Positions 23,821 to 35,374 of a stretch of 64,000 nt of DNA are shown piece after piece; position 1 is the first letter of the stretch; each line of letters begins with the position of its first letter. The notes below the pieces were generated by a model. It saw only the letters and a program-made list of their open reading frames with translations. It did not search any database and was not told where the DNA came from. Position numbers and translations under genes: made by a program. Source of the DNA: Corylus avellana (lineage: Eukaryota > Streptophyta > Magnoliopsida > Fagales > Betulaceae); contig NC_081548.1 of NCBI RefSeq assembly GCF_901000735.1, forward strand, positions 10,556,269-10,620,268. The letters are read 5' to 3'.

Positions 23821-24424
23821 CATAATGTTTCTTTGGTGATTAGAGGTAGAACACGATCCTCGTATTAGGGTACATGATCTCCTTCCAGGTTATATTTTTG
23901 ACATTGTTGTTCGTTGATTATTTCTTATGTTTTGACAATAGTATGTTGCATTTAACTATTATTTGGTTGGAGTATCATGCTTATTTTCAGGACATGTGTT
24001 TTTGCATTCAAGTATGGGGGGTATGACATGGCCCACATTTTCCCACTTAGGTATTAATATCCACTAGCTATTGTTTTTTCAGTTTTATCTACACGTTGAG
24101 GACAATGTGTGATTCAAGTTTGGGGGTATGAAAGAACAACACCATCCAATTTTTGGTTTTATTATGTTATTCTTAACCATGGGGTTGAACTTTAATTTTG
24201 ATTTGCATTTCATTGGTAAGCTTAAAGTTATGAACACATGACCATCTTACCAAGAAATTTGAGTCTTGTTACTTATTTTGTCAAAATGAGATGTTATTTG
24301 TTTCAATTTGAAGTTACCACAAGCACATTAGCATATAATCTGAGGTATGAAATCTAAAACCAATTATGTTTGCTTTCAATGTCTTGAATGAAGTTGGATG
24401 ACTTGTTGGATGAATAACATTGGC

Positions 24425-25473
24425 TATTGGGAATTGTGTCCTCAATCTCAAGGATTTTATATTTGTGCTAATATTTAAATGTTTGAAATGAATATATGGT
24501 ATATTCACTGATTAAATATTTATTGTAGTCATAATTATTTAAGGGAATTAATTTTGGTTAAAATATTATTGTGTAATCAATGTCAAGAAGACATGGTTAC
24601 AGACATATTTAAGCCAATAATATTTTTTCCTTTAGGCCCCTCACCAAACTAATGTAATTTAACCATAATAAGACTTTCTTATTTATTGAGCTGAATGTTT
24701 TATTTATTTAAAATATGGGCTAGAAAGATATGGTGTAATTGTGCTTGGGATAAAACCTAAAGGCCCAATGAGCATAGTGGAACACATATGGCCAGGGAAA
24801 ATTCCCTGCCCCTAGGCATTGGAGACCAGAGAAGGGCACGGGATTAAATCCCAAGCCCAACCCCCTAGGCTAGGGGGCGCATGGACCAGGGAGATATTCT
24901 CTCTGACCCATGCTACTCCTTGTGCTCCTTGGAGTACTTTTTTGCTCCTTGTCCCACATTGCTTAAGTTTGAAACTCTACTTTCCTGCATAGCCTATAAA
25001 TAGAGAAGAGCGTGAGTTCTCAAATCATATTCTCATCCCATCAAGTTCTATTGACAATTAATTTTCAGAAACTCTTTGAGAATTAATAGTTATTGTGTTA
25101 ACTCACAAATAACAAAAGTTTAGGATTTGAAGATCCAAATAAGAGCCCACACTTTCTTGGTTATTATTAGTCATTGGTGAGAAGATCTATAGGTTTCATC
25201 ATCTGTCATGTTCTTGAAGAAAGAAGAACTTGTTCTTCGTGTTCTTGAAAAAAGAAGAATTTGTTCTTCATGTTCTTGAACAAGAAAGAACATCTTCTTG
25301 GAGAAGCAAAAAGAATTTTACCCAAAGCCAGAAGTAGCCATTGATACAAGTAAGTGTTCTTCGTTCTTGCGATTTAAGTTTAAATAGCAATTGTTCTTCA
25401 TAAAGAGTTCTTGGGCATTGGAATTTAATTTTTCCGTTGTGCAAATATCTGATTTGCAATCCTATTCCCATCA
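24425..25473 (+). repeat. Copia-type solo LTR with target duplication TTGGC
   Basis: Ends TATTGGGAAT and ATTCCCATCA are inverted; TTGGC flanks both sides (24420-24424 and 25474-25478). TATAAATAGAG lies near 24995. Three 31-base tandem units at 25209-25301 are rich in GAA/TTC. The insertion point falls inside the conserved 3' region of element F, which resumes cleanly after it. Confidence 0.85.
25209..25301 (+). repeat. Three 31-base tandem units inside the copia LTR
   Basis: Units begin TGTTCTTGAA at 25209, 25240 and 25271; the first two are nearly identical, the third is diverged. Confidence 0.85.
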
Positions 25474-25644
25474 TTGGCATGGTACAATAAAAAAAATTTT
25501 GATCAGTTTGAGTTTCTCATTGAGTAACCGGACCTCTTGCCTCATTAAGGAGTGAGTGTTTGTGTCGAAAGGTGAGAAATTTGGTTTGGTTAATAGCATG
25601 GCTAGTTTAGCTTCATAGGCTTTTTTACTCGAGTTAGTAAGTCC

Positions 25645-25674
25645 TTACAGGTGTCTTTACACCTAATGCCCTAA
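25645..25674 (+). other. Conserved 3' hairpin, element F copy
   Basis: Inner stem GGTGT/ACACC with loop CTTT is intact; the outer TTAGGG arm is changed to TTACAG. Confidence 0.6.
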
Positions 25675-26292
25675 ATCCATTTGGTTTGGGAGTCATTGGC
25701 TTAACACTCAATACATGGGTCAATTAGAAAGCTTAAAGGAGCTAACCATTGCACAACCTGACTAAAAAAATTAAAATAATAATAAAATAAAAAAGAGAAA
25801 TAGAAAAAGAGAAAATCTATGTCTTGGTTGTTTCATCCGTTAGAGAGTTCAATGAACTCTGAGATGCTAAACCATTTATGTTGAAATTATTTTGAAGCCT
25901 CATGACTATGTGTTAGTTCACTTTACACCAATCGGAACATGTGGTATCTTAGACAATCATTTGTGAGTGACTTGATTTTAAATCTCTTGGAATTTTGAAT
26001 ATAGAGTTTATCATTTTAAACTTGCAAATGAATGAGAACTATTATTTCTATAATGCTTCATTCTTATTAATTACATAATGCTGGCAATTTTTGTGGGTAT
26101 CATTCATGTTAAACCCTCACAAGACTTCACTCGTCCTCTAGGGATGCCTAGGCGTTTAAAAGGATTGTTACATACGCTAAATGCAATCGTACATCCCACG
26201 AAAGAAGGAAGTAGTGTAGTTGTTTTTCTGTTTTTCATTTTATTTCAAGTTTTGTATTGCTAAGAGACTAGCAATATGTAAGTTTGAGGATG

Positions 26293-26513
26293 TGATAAGT
26301 GCCAAATGTTACACATTCAAGCCCTTTTAACTCGCATATATTAATTCCTTACCATTTTTATCTTTTTCATCTTATTTTGTTTTAGTGTTTTTAGGTTTTA
26401 AATGAAGATGCAAACAATTCAATTGATTTTGGGCTTAAAATACACTTGAAGGAGCTACTGAAGTCAAAGCGATCGAACACAGTCAAAAAGGGCCTAAGTG
26501 CACCTAAGCTTGA
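26293..26513 (+). repeat. 3' LTR of element F, left part
   Basis: Begins TGATAAGTGCCAAATG, matching the start of the C/D LTRs. It is cut at 26513 by element B and resumes at 36675. Confidence 0.75.
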
Positions 26514-27802
26514 TGTTGTCACAAATATCTATCTAAATTAATAGGCAAATAATTGGATATTTTACCCGCAACTGCACGAGGTCAACACAGTAGTATAGGG
26601 TGAAAGTACGACCCACGACGATTGCTAAATTTTGTCTAAAATTAAATTCCAAAAGTAAAATAAAACAAAGATTGGATTTTGATTTGATGATAATAAATAG
26701 GTAGGGCTTTGATATCCACCACAAATTATATTCAGTTAATATGCCAATATGTCAATGCTTTGATCATGTTACGAATATTTAATGTTTGTCAACCCAAGGG
26801 CATGGGTGTATACTCTAACTCTTTTCTTTCTTAAAGGATTTAGCATGGGTGTATACTAAGTTGTTCTTTAAGAAAGCATATATTCTGTGAAAATCGACAA
26901 ACACATGAGGCCTTGGGCATGGGTGTATACTCCTGGTTCCTCATGTTGATTAACCCAAGAACCCAGTGTGGATTTCTTTTGTTACTTATGTTAAACCCAG
27001 GACTCAGTCATCCAAATTGATTTAACTAACTAGTCTATACCACATGCATATGTTGATCAAGCACACACAAATGAGGCATTCATGAAAATAGGCATTAATC
27101 AAGTTAAATATCACAACATGATCATCACAAGGGCGCCAATATTGAATATTAACTAAACATAACTAGGGCTTCAATCTAGCCCTACTAAATAAATTAGTTA
27201 CACACAATAAAAATAAAACTAAAAGAGAAAAGGGAAAGAAAGAACCGAAAGGTAGCCTCCAATTCCTCTCCCCACAGTTGTGTCTTTTCCAACTTGATTA
27301 TTCTCAAGGTTTAGAGGTCTATTTATAGGGTTTTAGAAGTCCTTGTTACACTAGTAAACCTAGAAAATTCATAGGGTTTTAGTCCTATTACAAGTGGGAC
27401 ATGGAAAACCCTAATATGGAAGGAAAGGGAGTTTATCAGCAGCTTCTAGAATTCTCCAGCGCACAAGTGCGCTCAATCGTAACCCGTGCGCGCTCGATCG
27501 CACGTTTGCGATCGAGCCTCCTCTGTTGTGCACTCGATTGCACATGGCCGTTTCATGCTTTGTCTTCTCTGGTAGTGCGCTCAATCATAAGGAGCCTACG
27601 ATCGATCGCACTGTCAAGGCTCCAACCTTTCCCATTTTCTCTATTTGAGCCCAAATCTTCCAGATTTACTTCGTTTTCTTCCAAAAGCCTATAAAAACAA
27701 GGAAAACATATAAAGGAATTAAAATGGCATGAATTAACTAAAACTAAAGGATTAAAACATGTAAGTTAAGGGCTAAAAATATAAATATTTTAGCACTTAA
27801 CA
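26514..27802 (-). repeat. 3' LTR of element B
   Basis: Minus strand begins TGTTAAGTGC and ends GTGACAACA. CGATCG-type motif cluster at about 27460-27620; copies of GCATGGGTGTATAC near 26790-26930. Confidence 0.88.
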
Positions 27803-28418
27803 CACCCCCAAACTTACATATTGCTAGTCCCTTAGCAATACAAAACTAAAGACTAAATGGAAAAACAGAAAACAAAAAGATAAATCCGTCGTTTGTGGGA
27901 TGTACAATTGCATTTCACATATACAACAAGCCTTTTAAACCCTTAGGAGTTCCCTAGAGGACAAGTGAAGTCTCGTGAGGGTTTTCCAGAAATATTACCC
28001 ACAAACATCATGCATAGTTCATGTTATCCCCAAAAATTAAGTATCACTTCAAGATCATGATTTTCATTCATTAGCAAGCTTAAAAAGATGAACTCTATCT
28101 TCACAATGAATTGGAATTTCAAAGTTCAATTACTTACAAAGGACATGCTAAAACATCACAAGTTTGAAAACAGTGTAAGGTGAACTAGCACAAAATTATG
28201 AGGCTTCCAAATCCTCCCAATGTGTAATGTCTCCATATCTCAAAGTTCACTGAAATTCCTATTACAATGAACAACAATGGCATATTTCTTTTCTTCTTTT
28301 CGCTCTTTTTTTTTATTTTATTTTATTTTGGTCAGGTTGTGCAATGTTTGGTTCCCTTAAGCTTTCTAATTGATCCATGTAATGAGTGTTAAGTCAATGA
28401 CTCCCAAACCAGATGGTT

Positions 28419-28448
28419 TTAGGGCATTAGGTGTAGAGACACCCCTAA
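28419..28448 (-). other. Conserved 3' hairpin, element B copy
   Basis: Minus strand: stem GGTGT/ACACC, loop CTCT, outer stem TTAGGG/CCCTAA intact. Confidence 0.7.
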
Positions 28449-28908
28449 GGACCTACTAACTCGAGTAAAAAAGGCCACAAAACCAAACTAACCATGACAT
28501 TGATCAAATCCAAAATTTTCACCTTTTGACGTGAACACTCAAAGCTTTTAGGCAAGAGGTCCAGTTACTCAGTGAAAAGCTTATCAATGATGATTTATTT
28601 CATCAATTTTTTTTTTCTTTTTTTTTCTTTTTTTTTTTTTTATATGCCAAAATGTCCATCTAATAAGTCATCCAATTCACCCAAATTATGTGCTAATGTG
28701 CTTGTGTGATCAGATCAAACATGTGATTTTTCAACTGTCCTAAGTAAGTAACCAAGCTAACAAATTCTCTCATTAGATCATGTGTTCAAAATTTTAAGCT
28801 CATTGATGAATTCAAGCCATAATTCTTTTAGATTAATTAAAAATTTTAGGGTAAACATGAACATGCATAATTTTTTTTTTTTTTTTTCAATTAAACAAAC
28901 AAACATAC

Positions 28909-30176
28909 TGATGTGGTATTTTTGTGACCAAACATATCAATTAAAAATAACCACTCGCAATAGGACGAATCTTTGTAGGATACGGCTATATTGAGGGTCT
29001 CGAACCTCAAGGACTACAGGGGTTTAATTATCAAAATTTAAAAGATTAAAGTTAACTTAATTTAAAAGAGAATGATTTGTTGTGTAATTTCAAAGTGCAT
29101 GAAAATAAAGAGAGTAAATATATGAGAGAGAGTGTAGGGTATTGATTTCACCACGATCCGCACATCAATGGTTAACCATATTTAATTCTAGCAATTCATT
29201 CCATGCATGTTATAATTTAAACAAGAAAACATATGAAAATAATTTCATACAATCAACGGAATAGCATAACCCATCTTCGGTTGGCACAGATCATCTACCT
29301 AAATTACACTAAACTAGGGTGTAGTACGATCCGTCTTTCCTAGGTATGGTCTATCTAACCTTATTGATTGCATGCCAATTAAGAACCATTGTATAACCAT
29401 CATTCCTATAATCACAGAAAATAAAAATGATTCGAGCTCAATAATAGTAAAATAATTTCTGAGGCAAGATAAGAATTTTACTAATATTGAATTGGAATTA
29501 AAGAACAATTGCATTTAATATGAAGAGCAGAAATCAATTGTAGCAATCCTCAGAGTTATACAATCAACATGCATAAATTGAAAAACTAGAAATTAAATAC
29601 AATCAAACCATTGTGCTTGGAAAGGGTTACATCAATACCCCACAATTGGGTTTAGCCGCTCATGATCTTCTAAGCTCCACAGACTATTTACTGAAATTTT
29701 AAACTCTAGAAAGCGATGTGTCTGTTTACAATGTTTAGAGCCCTATTTATAGGGATTAGGAAAACCCTAAAAACCCTAAAAACCCTCAGAAAACCGGAGG
29801 TCAGTCTCCCAGTCCAATTGGGAGACTGAAAACCAAATCCACGCTGGAAAAGGATTGCTGCCGTGCAATACACGCCCTAGTGCGCTCGATCCGAAGTTTT
29901 GTGCGCTCGAGCCTAGCTGTTATGCGCACGAGCACAGGCATGCGCTCAATCCCTGGCTGCAGATGCTCGAGCGGAGGTGCGCTCGAGCTCAGGAGTAGCT
30001 GGGCTCAATCCTAGATCCAGAATGCTCAGCTTTTTGACCTTTTAAGCCCAATTTTCAATGGTTTGTCAAATAAGACCTAGAACACAAAAACAAAACAAAA
30101 TCAAACAAATAACAATGCTAAGGAATTAACATATGTAAATTAAGGGGCTTGAATGTGCAACATTCGACGCTTATCA
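28909..30176 (-). repeat. Solo LTR C with target duplication CATAC
   Basis: 1268 bases, starting on the minus strand with TGATAAGCGTCG and ending ACCACATCA; CATAC at 28904-28908 and 30177-30181. Same family as the LTRs of D and F. Carries CTCGAGCGC-type repeats at about 29875-30000 and the GTACGATCCGTCT-type motifs near 29280-29360. Confidence 0.9.
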
Positions 30177-30536
30177 CATACAAACAAATAACATGAAATT
30201 GGGACAAAGTGTGTGTGAACAACATGTGTGCCCATACCCCCAAACTTAAATGACACATTGCCCCCAATGTGTCTAAATAAAGGAAAGAGTGTACCCGAGA
30301 GATGGACGAAATAGTCTTGGAAAGCATGGCTCATAGCACACCCCCAAACTTGAATTGAAGCACACGTGTCCTTGCAAAATAAGAAAACACAAAAATAAGT
30401 AAAAAGGCACAGAACTAAAGATAAATAAAAAGATTAATTTAAAACACACTTAACAAAACAAAAATAAAAAGATAAACTATGAGGTGGCTCCCATGAAAAC
30501 AAAGTTTAACGTCTTCAGCCAGACGGTGGTCCCTGC

Positions 30537-31649
30537 TCAATGATGTCTAGAAGTAGATGCTCCAGATGGTGGTGGCAAATGGCTAAGTACGGACCGCATC
30601 AATTCTTCTAAGGCAGCGAGTCTTTGATCCATCAACTCTTTATCTTCCCGAGCCTCCCTTCTTTGATCAGCCAACTCTCTCCGAAGGCCCACCATTTCTT
30701 CACTAAGTGAGCAGTACTGTGCAGCACAAAAAATGATTGGGGCCTCCTCCTCCGCTGCTACCGGTTCATCTTCTACCATTGGCTCGGCCTCGCTCTCTTC
30801 TTCACCAGCTGTTGGTGCTGGAGGTACCCGGGGTATATGGGAGTAGCTCTTGTTCCATTAGCGAATGCCAAATATGGGAGTAGTAGTGACTGGCTCATCA
30901 GCTACGGTGTACTTAATGCCCTTTCTCCGAAGAATGTAGGTGATTAAGAATAGGAAAGGCAACCCCCATGAGTGTGTGGACTCCGCTCCTCCAATGTGCA
31001 CTCCATTCCAAAATTTGTGAATTTGGTTCCAAATGATATCGAGAATGGAGTACTAGGTATCTTTATGGAAGGCGTAGAGGGTTTGGAGAAATTGATCCCG
31101 CCTTTGAGTCTTGTGCCCCAAGGGAAAGGCATTACAGTGCAATATGGAGTCCACAAACCAAAGCCATTGAGGTAGCTTGGATCGGCTGCCAGCATTATGA
31201 TGGGCATCGGCATATTGCCCTTGACACATGTCCTCAATGATTTCCGCCACATAGAATCTGGACAATTGCTTGGCAAGTTGTGCGATTTTTGGAAGGTGCT
31301 CATCATTGCATTGAAGGGCAACGACAATGTCGACCCGTGTCACGTCAACTTCTCGGCCTTGCACAGTAGAAGAGAGAACGGCCAGCCTGTTGCAATCATG
31401 GGAGAGGTTGGCATAAAATTCAATCACCAGCTTTCGGTTTGCAGTGGAGGTGACTGGCTTGAAAAGCTTCTTGAGCCCTCGTCGCTTGAACTCGGCGACC
31501 ACCCATTGAGTCACCTCAAGGTTTTGGAAGTCTTCGCTAATGGCGAAGGTGGCCTCGAACAACAGCTCCTGCTCCTCAAAAGTGTGCGGGTGAGAAATGG
31601 CTTGGGCCTCGGACCCCTAGGAGGATGAAGCGCGAGTTCTTGTCATTAT
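30537..31649 (-). pseudogene. ORF2 of element B, broken ('putative plant transposon protein' type)
   Basis: Starts MTRTRASSS at about 31646, then an in-frame stop at 31617-31619. The main body (31053-31562) reads EDFQNLEVTQWVVAEFKRRGLKKLFKPV...EFYANLSHDCNRL...VDVTRVDIVVALQC...YVAEIIEDMCQGQYADAHHNAGSRSKLP, then frameshifts near 31053 and ends with an acidic stretch and a heptad-rich helix (QLADQRREAREDKELMDQRLAALEELM-like) at 30537-30779. The same ORF is in element G. It resembles plant proteins annotated as a 'putative plant transposon protein' domain; the biochemical role is unknown. It has no reverse transcriptase or envelope features. Confidence 0.7.
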
Positions 31650-32483
31650 GAGCTTGATTGGGGACTTTTGGCAAACACCTTGTGTGCACTGGAGATGGCC
31701 AAAATTGCAAAACAAAGCAACACAGCTCAAAACCCCTACAAAAACACTAAAATCCAACCACAAGAAAGCAATGTGGGTGGACGAACACCCACAATTGCAG
31801 AAAAATGAGAAAAAAAAATGGAGGTTGTGGGAGTGATAGGAGTTGGGGTGTTGATAGGAATGGGAAGCGGGGTGTATGGTTGTGAGGTGGAAAATTGGTG
31901 GTATGGTGGTCGGAGAAGAGAACCGTGTGGTGGCTGTGTGGTAGAGGTGGTGAAAAACGGTGGAGGAGTGGAGGGAGTAAGAGTGTGCCGGAGGTAGGTG
32001 CTTGGAGAACTGTATAGCATAGGGAAGAAAAAGATGTTGGGTATGGGGGAAAGTCACCTAAAATAGGTCAAGTGGTGTGCTGTCCGAGTGTGCTCGATCA
32101 CTGCGCTCAATCGCATTCGGCCAAGGGTGTGCATGTGTGGGTGATGTGCGCTTGAGCGCACCCAAGGTGCGTTCGATCGCACTAACAGAATGTTTAAAGC
32201 CAAAATTCGATTATTGCGCTCGATCGTATACTTGTTGTGATCGATCGTAGTAACAAAATGTTAAATTTTTTTTTTTTTTTTAATTGCATAATGTACAACA
32301 ACTTCTGAAATGAAAAGAACACAAAGGATAAGTGAGAACACATGTAATAGTAAAGAAATTGATATGATGGGAAACAAGGATAGAAAAGTGTACCGCCTTC
32401 AGTGGCCTCAGTACCACTGTTCTGAGTAGATGCATTTGAGCTCCCCGACTGCTCAAACGCTTCTACTAGTAGCTTCAGTGTGA
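31650..32483 (-). other. Leader upstream of ORF2 in element B
   Basis: Pyrimidine-rich, no conserved frame. A cluster of GCGCTCGATCGCA-type motifs at about 32090-32245 and a T run near 32265-32281. Confidence 0.6.
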
Positions 32484-32790
32484 CTAGTTTGGAGAGTTGC
32501 ACTCGAGTTCCACATAATGTGGTTCAAGTGCCCTTGGTGGTGCAGGGACAGGACTTTCTTCACAAGTCAACAATTTTGGTCCCACATAGAACTCCTTCTT
32601 GATATGTGTTATGTGATGATGGTCCTTGGGTCTTTTCTTGTGGAGTTTGGTGTCCTCATTTGCTTCATATCTCAAGTCGTCCCATTCATCCAGCTGCAGC
32701 TTTCTTTTGGTACTTGGATATGGTGGATAGGCTTGAAGAGGTTGCTTTGCTCCACTAATGTCCTCAGCAACATCTGCATAGATTGGCCCA
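32484..32790 (-). pseudogene. Integrase C-terminal stub of element B
   Basis: KLQLDEWDDLRYEANEDTKL followed by KEFYVGPKLL aligns with the integrase tail of element H ([20 protein letters not shown] ... [14 protein letters not shown]). The core with the D,D35E triad is gone; the frame continues into PVPAPPRALEPHYVELECNS, which recurs after gag in element G. Confidence 0.65.
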
Positions 32791-32794
32791 CGTC

Positions 32795-33517
32795 CTAACT
32801 TGTAAGACTATGGGTGAGGGTGGCCTCCAATGGATATTTCTTTGGGTCCTGCAAAGCTGGCTCAGTAACACCTTGGATCATACAGGCATCAAAACACTCC
32901 AACTCATCATGTGGTAATTTCATTGCATCAGATATTTTGAACTCTATTGTCTCACCATTCACCTTCATACTTATTGTACCCTTTTTCATACCTATTGTAG
33001 TATGAACAGTTCTCATAAAGGGTCTTCCTAAGATGATAGGCAATGGTGATGGCATAGGAGACTCTTCCACATCTAACACAATGAAGCCAGCTAGTAAAAT
33101 AAATGTACCTACCTTTACCAACACATCCTCAAGTATACCTCTTGGTATTTTGATGCTTATATCTACCAATTGCAAAGTAACAGAGGTTGGTTGAAGCTCC
33201 CCCAAACCCAGCTTTTCATATTCCATGTTAGGCAGCAAATTGACCCCTGCTCCCAGATCCAGCAGTGCATGCTGAAAAAGGTGGTCTCCTATCCTACAAG
33301 GAATGGTAAAACTACCCGGATCTGTTAGCTTCGGTGGTAATTTTCTCAACAAAACTGCACTTACCTCTTCTGTTAGGGCCATTGTCTCATGCTCCTGAAA
33401 CCTCCTTTTGTTAGTGCAACAATCCTTTAAAAATTTAGCATAAGAAGGAATCTGTTTAATTGCATCTAACAAAAGAATATTGATTTCTACTTTCCTCAAG
33501 GTCTCAAAGATATCCAT
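32795..33517 (-). pseudogene. Retropepsin-type aspartic protease domain of element B
   Basis: An open 240-residue frame from the ATG at 33517. The catalytic loop is DLGAGVNLLP (DLGA in place of DTGA, as in element H), followed by LGLGELQPTSVTLQLVDIS and the closing ILGRPFMRT. Upstream INILLLDAIKQIPSYAKFLKD corresponds to the segment before the protease in H. In a working element this would be part of one Gag-Pol polyprotein; here it is separated from gag by a frame break and from pol by a deletion. Confidence 0.75.
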
Positions 33518-33687
33518 AAGTTGCTTTTTTTTCTTTGGTTTGACTAACCTTTGAGGAAAGGGGGGGGTGCATTTACCTTCTCCATTTTTTTTACCATGGA
33601 AGTTGATGCTTCATCTGGAGATGCTTGAGGTGGCTCTTCACTTCCAATGACCTTGCCATTCCTGAGAACTGTTACTGCTTTCAGTTG

Positions 33688-35079
33688 CTAGTGACTCCCT
33701 AGATTAGGTACTGTTTGGGCTGGAAATTCTCCCTGCTTCTGTTCACTCAGCTCCTTTGCCATCTGCCCCATTTGCACTTCCAGTCTTTGGATGGCTTCAT
33801 CAGTCTTTGTATTGAATTGTTTTTGATCAGCCATAAATTGCTGTTGTGAAGTCACCAGGTTGTGTATCATATTCTCCAGTTGGTTCAACTTTGACTCTTG
33901 AGTTGGTTGGCTTGCTTGTTGGAGCCCCTTCTGCTGTCCTTGATTGTTACTCCAAGAGAAATTGGGATGGTTGCGCCATCCTAGATTGTAGGTGTTGGAG
34001 TACGGATTGTTCTTATAGGGGTAATTGTTTTGTCCCACATGATTCACCTCTTCTTGCTCTGCAAATGGAAATAAAGGACATGTCTCAGTGGTGTCATCTA
34101 AATGGGAACAAATAGCACATACCTGGATGGGTGTGTCATGTTACAGAGGTGAGATTTTCTTAGTAGTCATGGCTTTGACAATCATGTCTAACTTCTTTTC
34201 CACAGCAGCCATCTGATTTGAAGATCCCCCATTGAAGTTCACTTCATACATGCCTTTGCACTTTAATCCTCTCCTTCCTCTAGAGTAGAATTGTTAGGAA
34301 TGCTCACTTAACATTTCAAAAAGCTCCATTGCTTCCTCACTACTCTTCTCCATAAGTGCTCCTCCACAAGCTAAATCAACTATCTTTTTGTCAGTATCAT
34401 CTAAACCTTTATAGAAAATTTGTACCTGAACATCTTGAGGGATGTTGTGATGTGGGCACTTTAGAAGCAATGAATTGAAGTGATCCCATGCCTCAAGGAA
34501 CATATCTCCATCTCGTTGTTGGAATATTTGAAGTTCTCTTCTAAGTTGTCTTGTCTTTTGGGCTGGGAAAAACTTCTTCAGAAACTTGGTGGCTAATTCT
34601 TCCCAAGTATGGATAGAATCTGCAGGCAAAGAATTATAATACAGTTTAGCATTATCTTTCAAAGAGAAAGGAAAGAGAACTAACCTGAGTCTCTCTGGAG
34701 TTAGGCCTTGGACGTGCTGCAACTTGCATAGATCAAAGAACTCTTTAAGATGCAAGTTGGGATCCTCGTAGATGTGCCCCTGAAGTGAGTCAATGTATTG
34801 AGGATTTGAGGAGAAATATAATAGTTGCCTTCCACCTCCGATTGATATGCTATGCATGAGGGTTGATGGAGGTTTGCTGGAACGAATGCCTGCTTCATCA
34901 GTCTCCGCATCGGTGGTGGATTTGCCTCTAGTGGTTTTTGCCCTATTGGATTCTCTTGCAAATCTATCATCTCAATTTCTTCCTCTTCTTCTTTGTCTCT
35001 GGGTCATTGTTGAATTGTTCGCTCCATTTTGGGATCGAGTGGAATGACGGGTTGAATCTTAAGATCGACAACCTTGCAT
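33688..35079 (-). pseudogene. gag of element B, frameshifted
   Basis: Starts at the ATG at 35079 by comparison with G, with an early stop. Capsid part at 34294-34857 (LFPFSLKDNAKLYYNSL, FLKKFFPAQKTRQLRRELQIFQQRDGDMFLEAWDHFNSLLLKCPHH), then a stop after SEHS, then a modified knuckle (CAICSHLDDTTETC) and GWRNHPNFSWSNNQGQQ with a coiled coil at 33688-34047. At least one frameshift (near 34750) and several stops. Confidence 0.8.
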
Positions 35080-35350
35080 CAATTGACTTGCTTCTTCAGT
35101 TAAAACAGCATCAGTGCTGCTGGTCCGGATGCTCCCTCGAACTGTGCTCAATCGCAGATTGGTGCGCTCGATCGCATTTGGCTGACGTTTGATCGCAGTA
35201 ACAGAATCACAAGTCTACAACCTGAAACACAAAATAGAAAAGTTAGGAAAAACGGAAAATTTTTTTGATTTTTGATAACAACTAAATTTAAAATTGAAAA
35301 TTAAAATAAAACAACTAAAGGAAAATAATTTTAAACAAAATTTGCCACAA

Positions 35351-35368
35351 TCCCCAGCAATGGTGCCA
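35351..35368 (-). other. Primer-binding site of element B
   Basis: Minus strand TGGCACCATTGCTGGGGA, three bases off the tRNA-Asp complement. The leader between it and gag (35080-35350) has a CGATCG-type cluster at about 35140-35205. Confidence 0.75.
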
Positions 35369-35374
35369 AAAACT

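Larger units (their letters stand above)
23881..26292 (+). mobile_element. Element F: 3' internal region of an Athila-type element
   Basis: Noncoding 3' part aligned block by block with element G 45990-47299: polypurine-like motifs near 24010 and 24113 with a GGACAATGTGT block, CACAAGCACATTAGCA near 24320, the 'gagtaaccgg' block near 25525, the hairpin at 25645-25674, the CTCACAAGACTTCACTCGTCC block near 26115 and a polypurine tract at 26280-26292. The coding part is missing. A copia solo LTR interrupts it. Confidence 0.75.
27803..30536 (-). other. 3' noncoding region of element B
   Basis: Polypurine tract at 27803-27815 against the LTR; further polypurine-like motifs at about 30237-30248 and 30341-30352; conserved GTCTCGTGAGGG block near 27970 and hairpin at 28419-28448. 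Interrupted by solo LTR C. Confidence 0.7.

Noticed and set aside
31617..32057. N-terminal extension of ORF2 in frame upstream of its ATG
   Set aside because: The extension differs completely between copies, unlike the part after MxRxRASxS, so it is untranslated leader.
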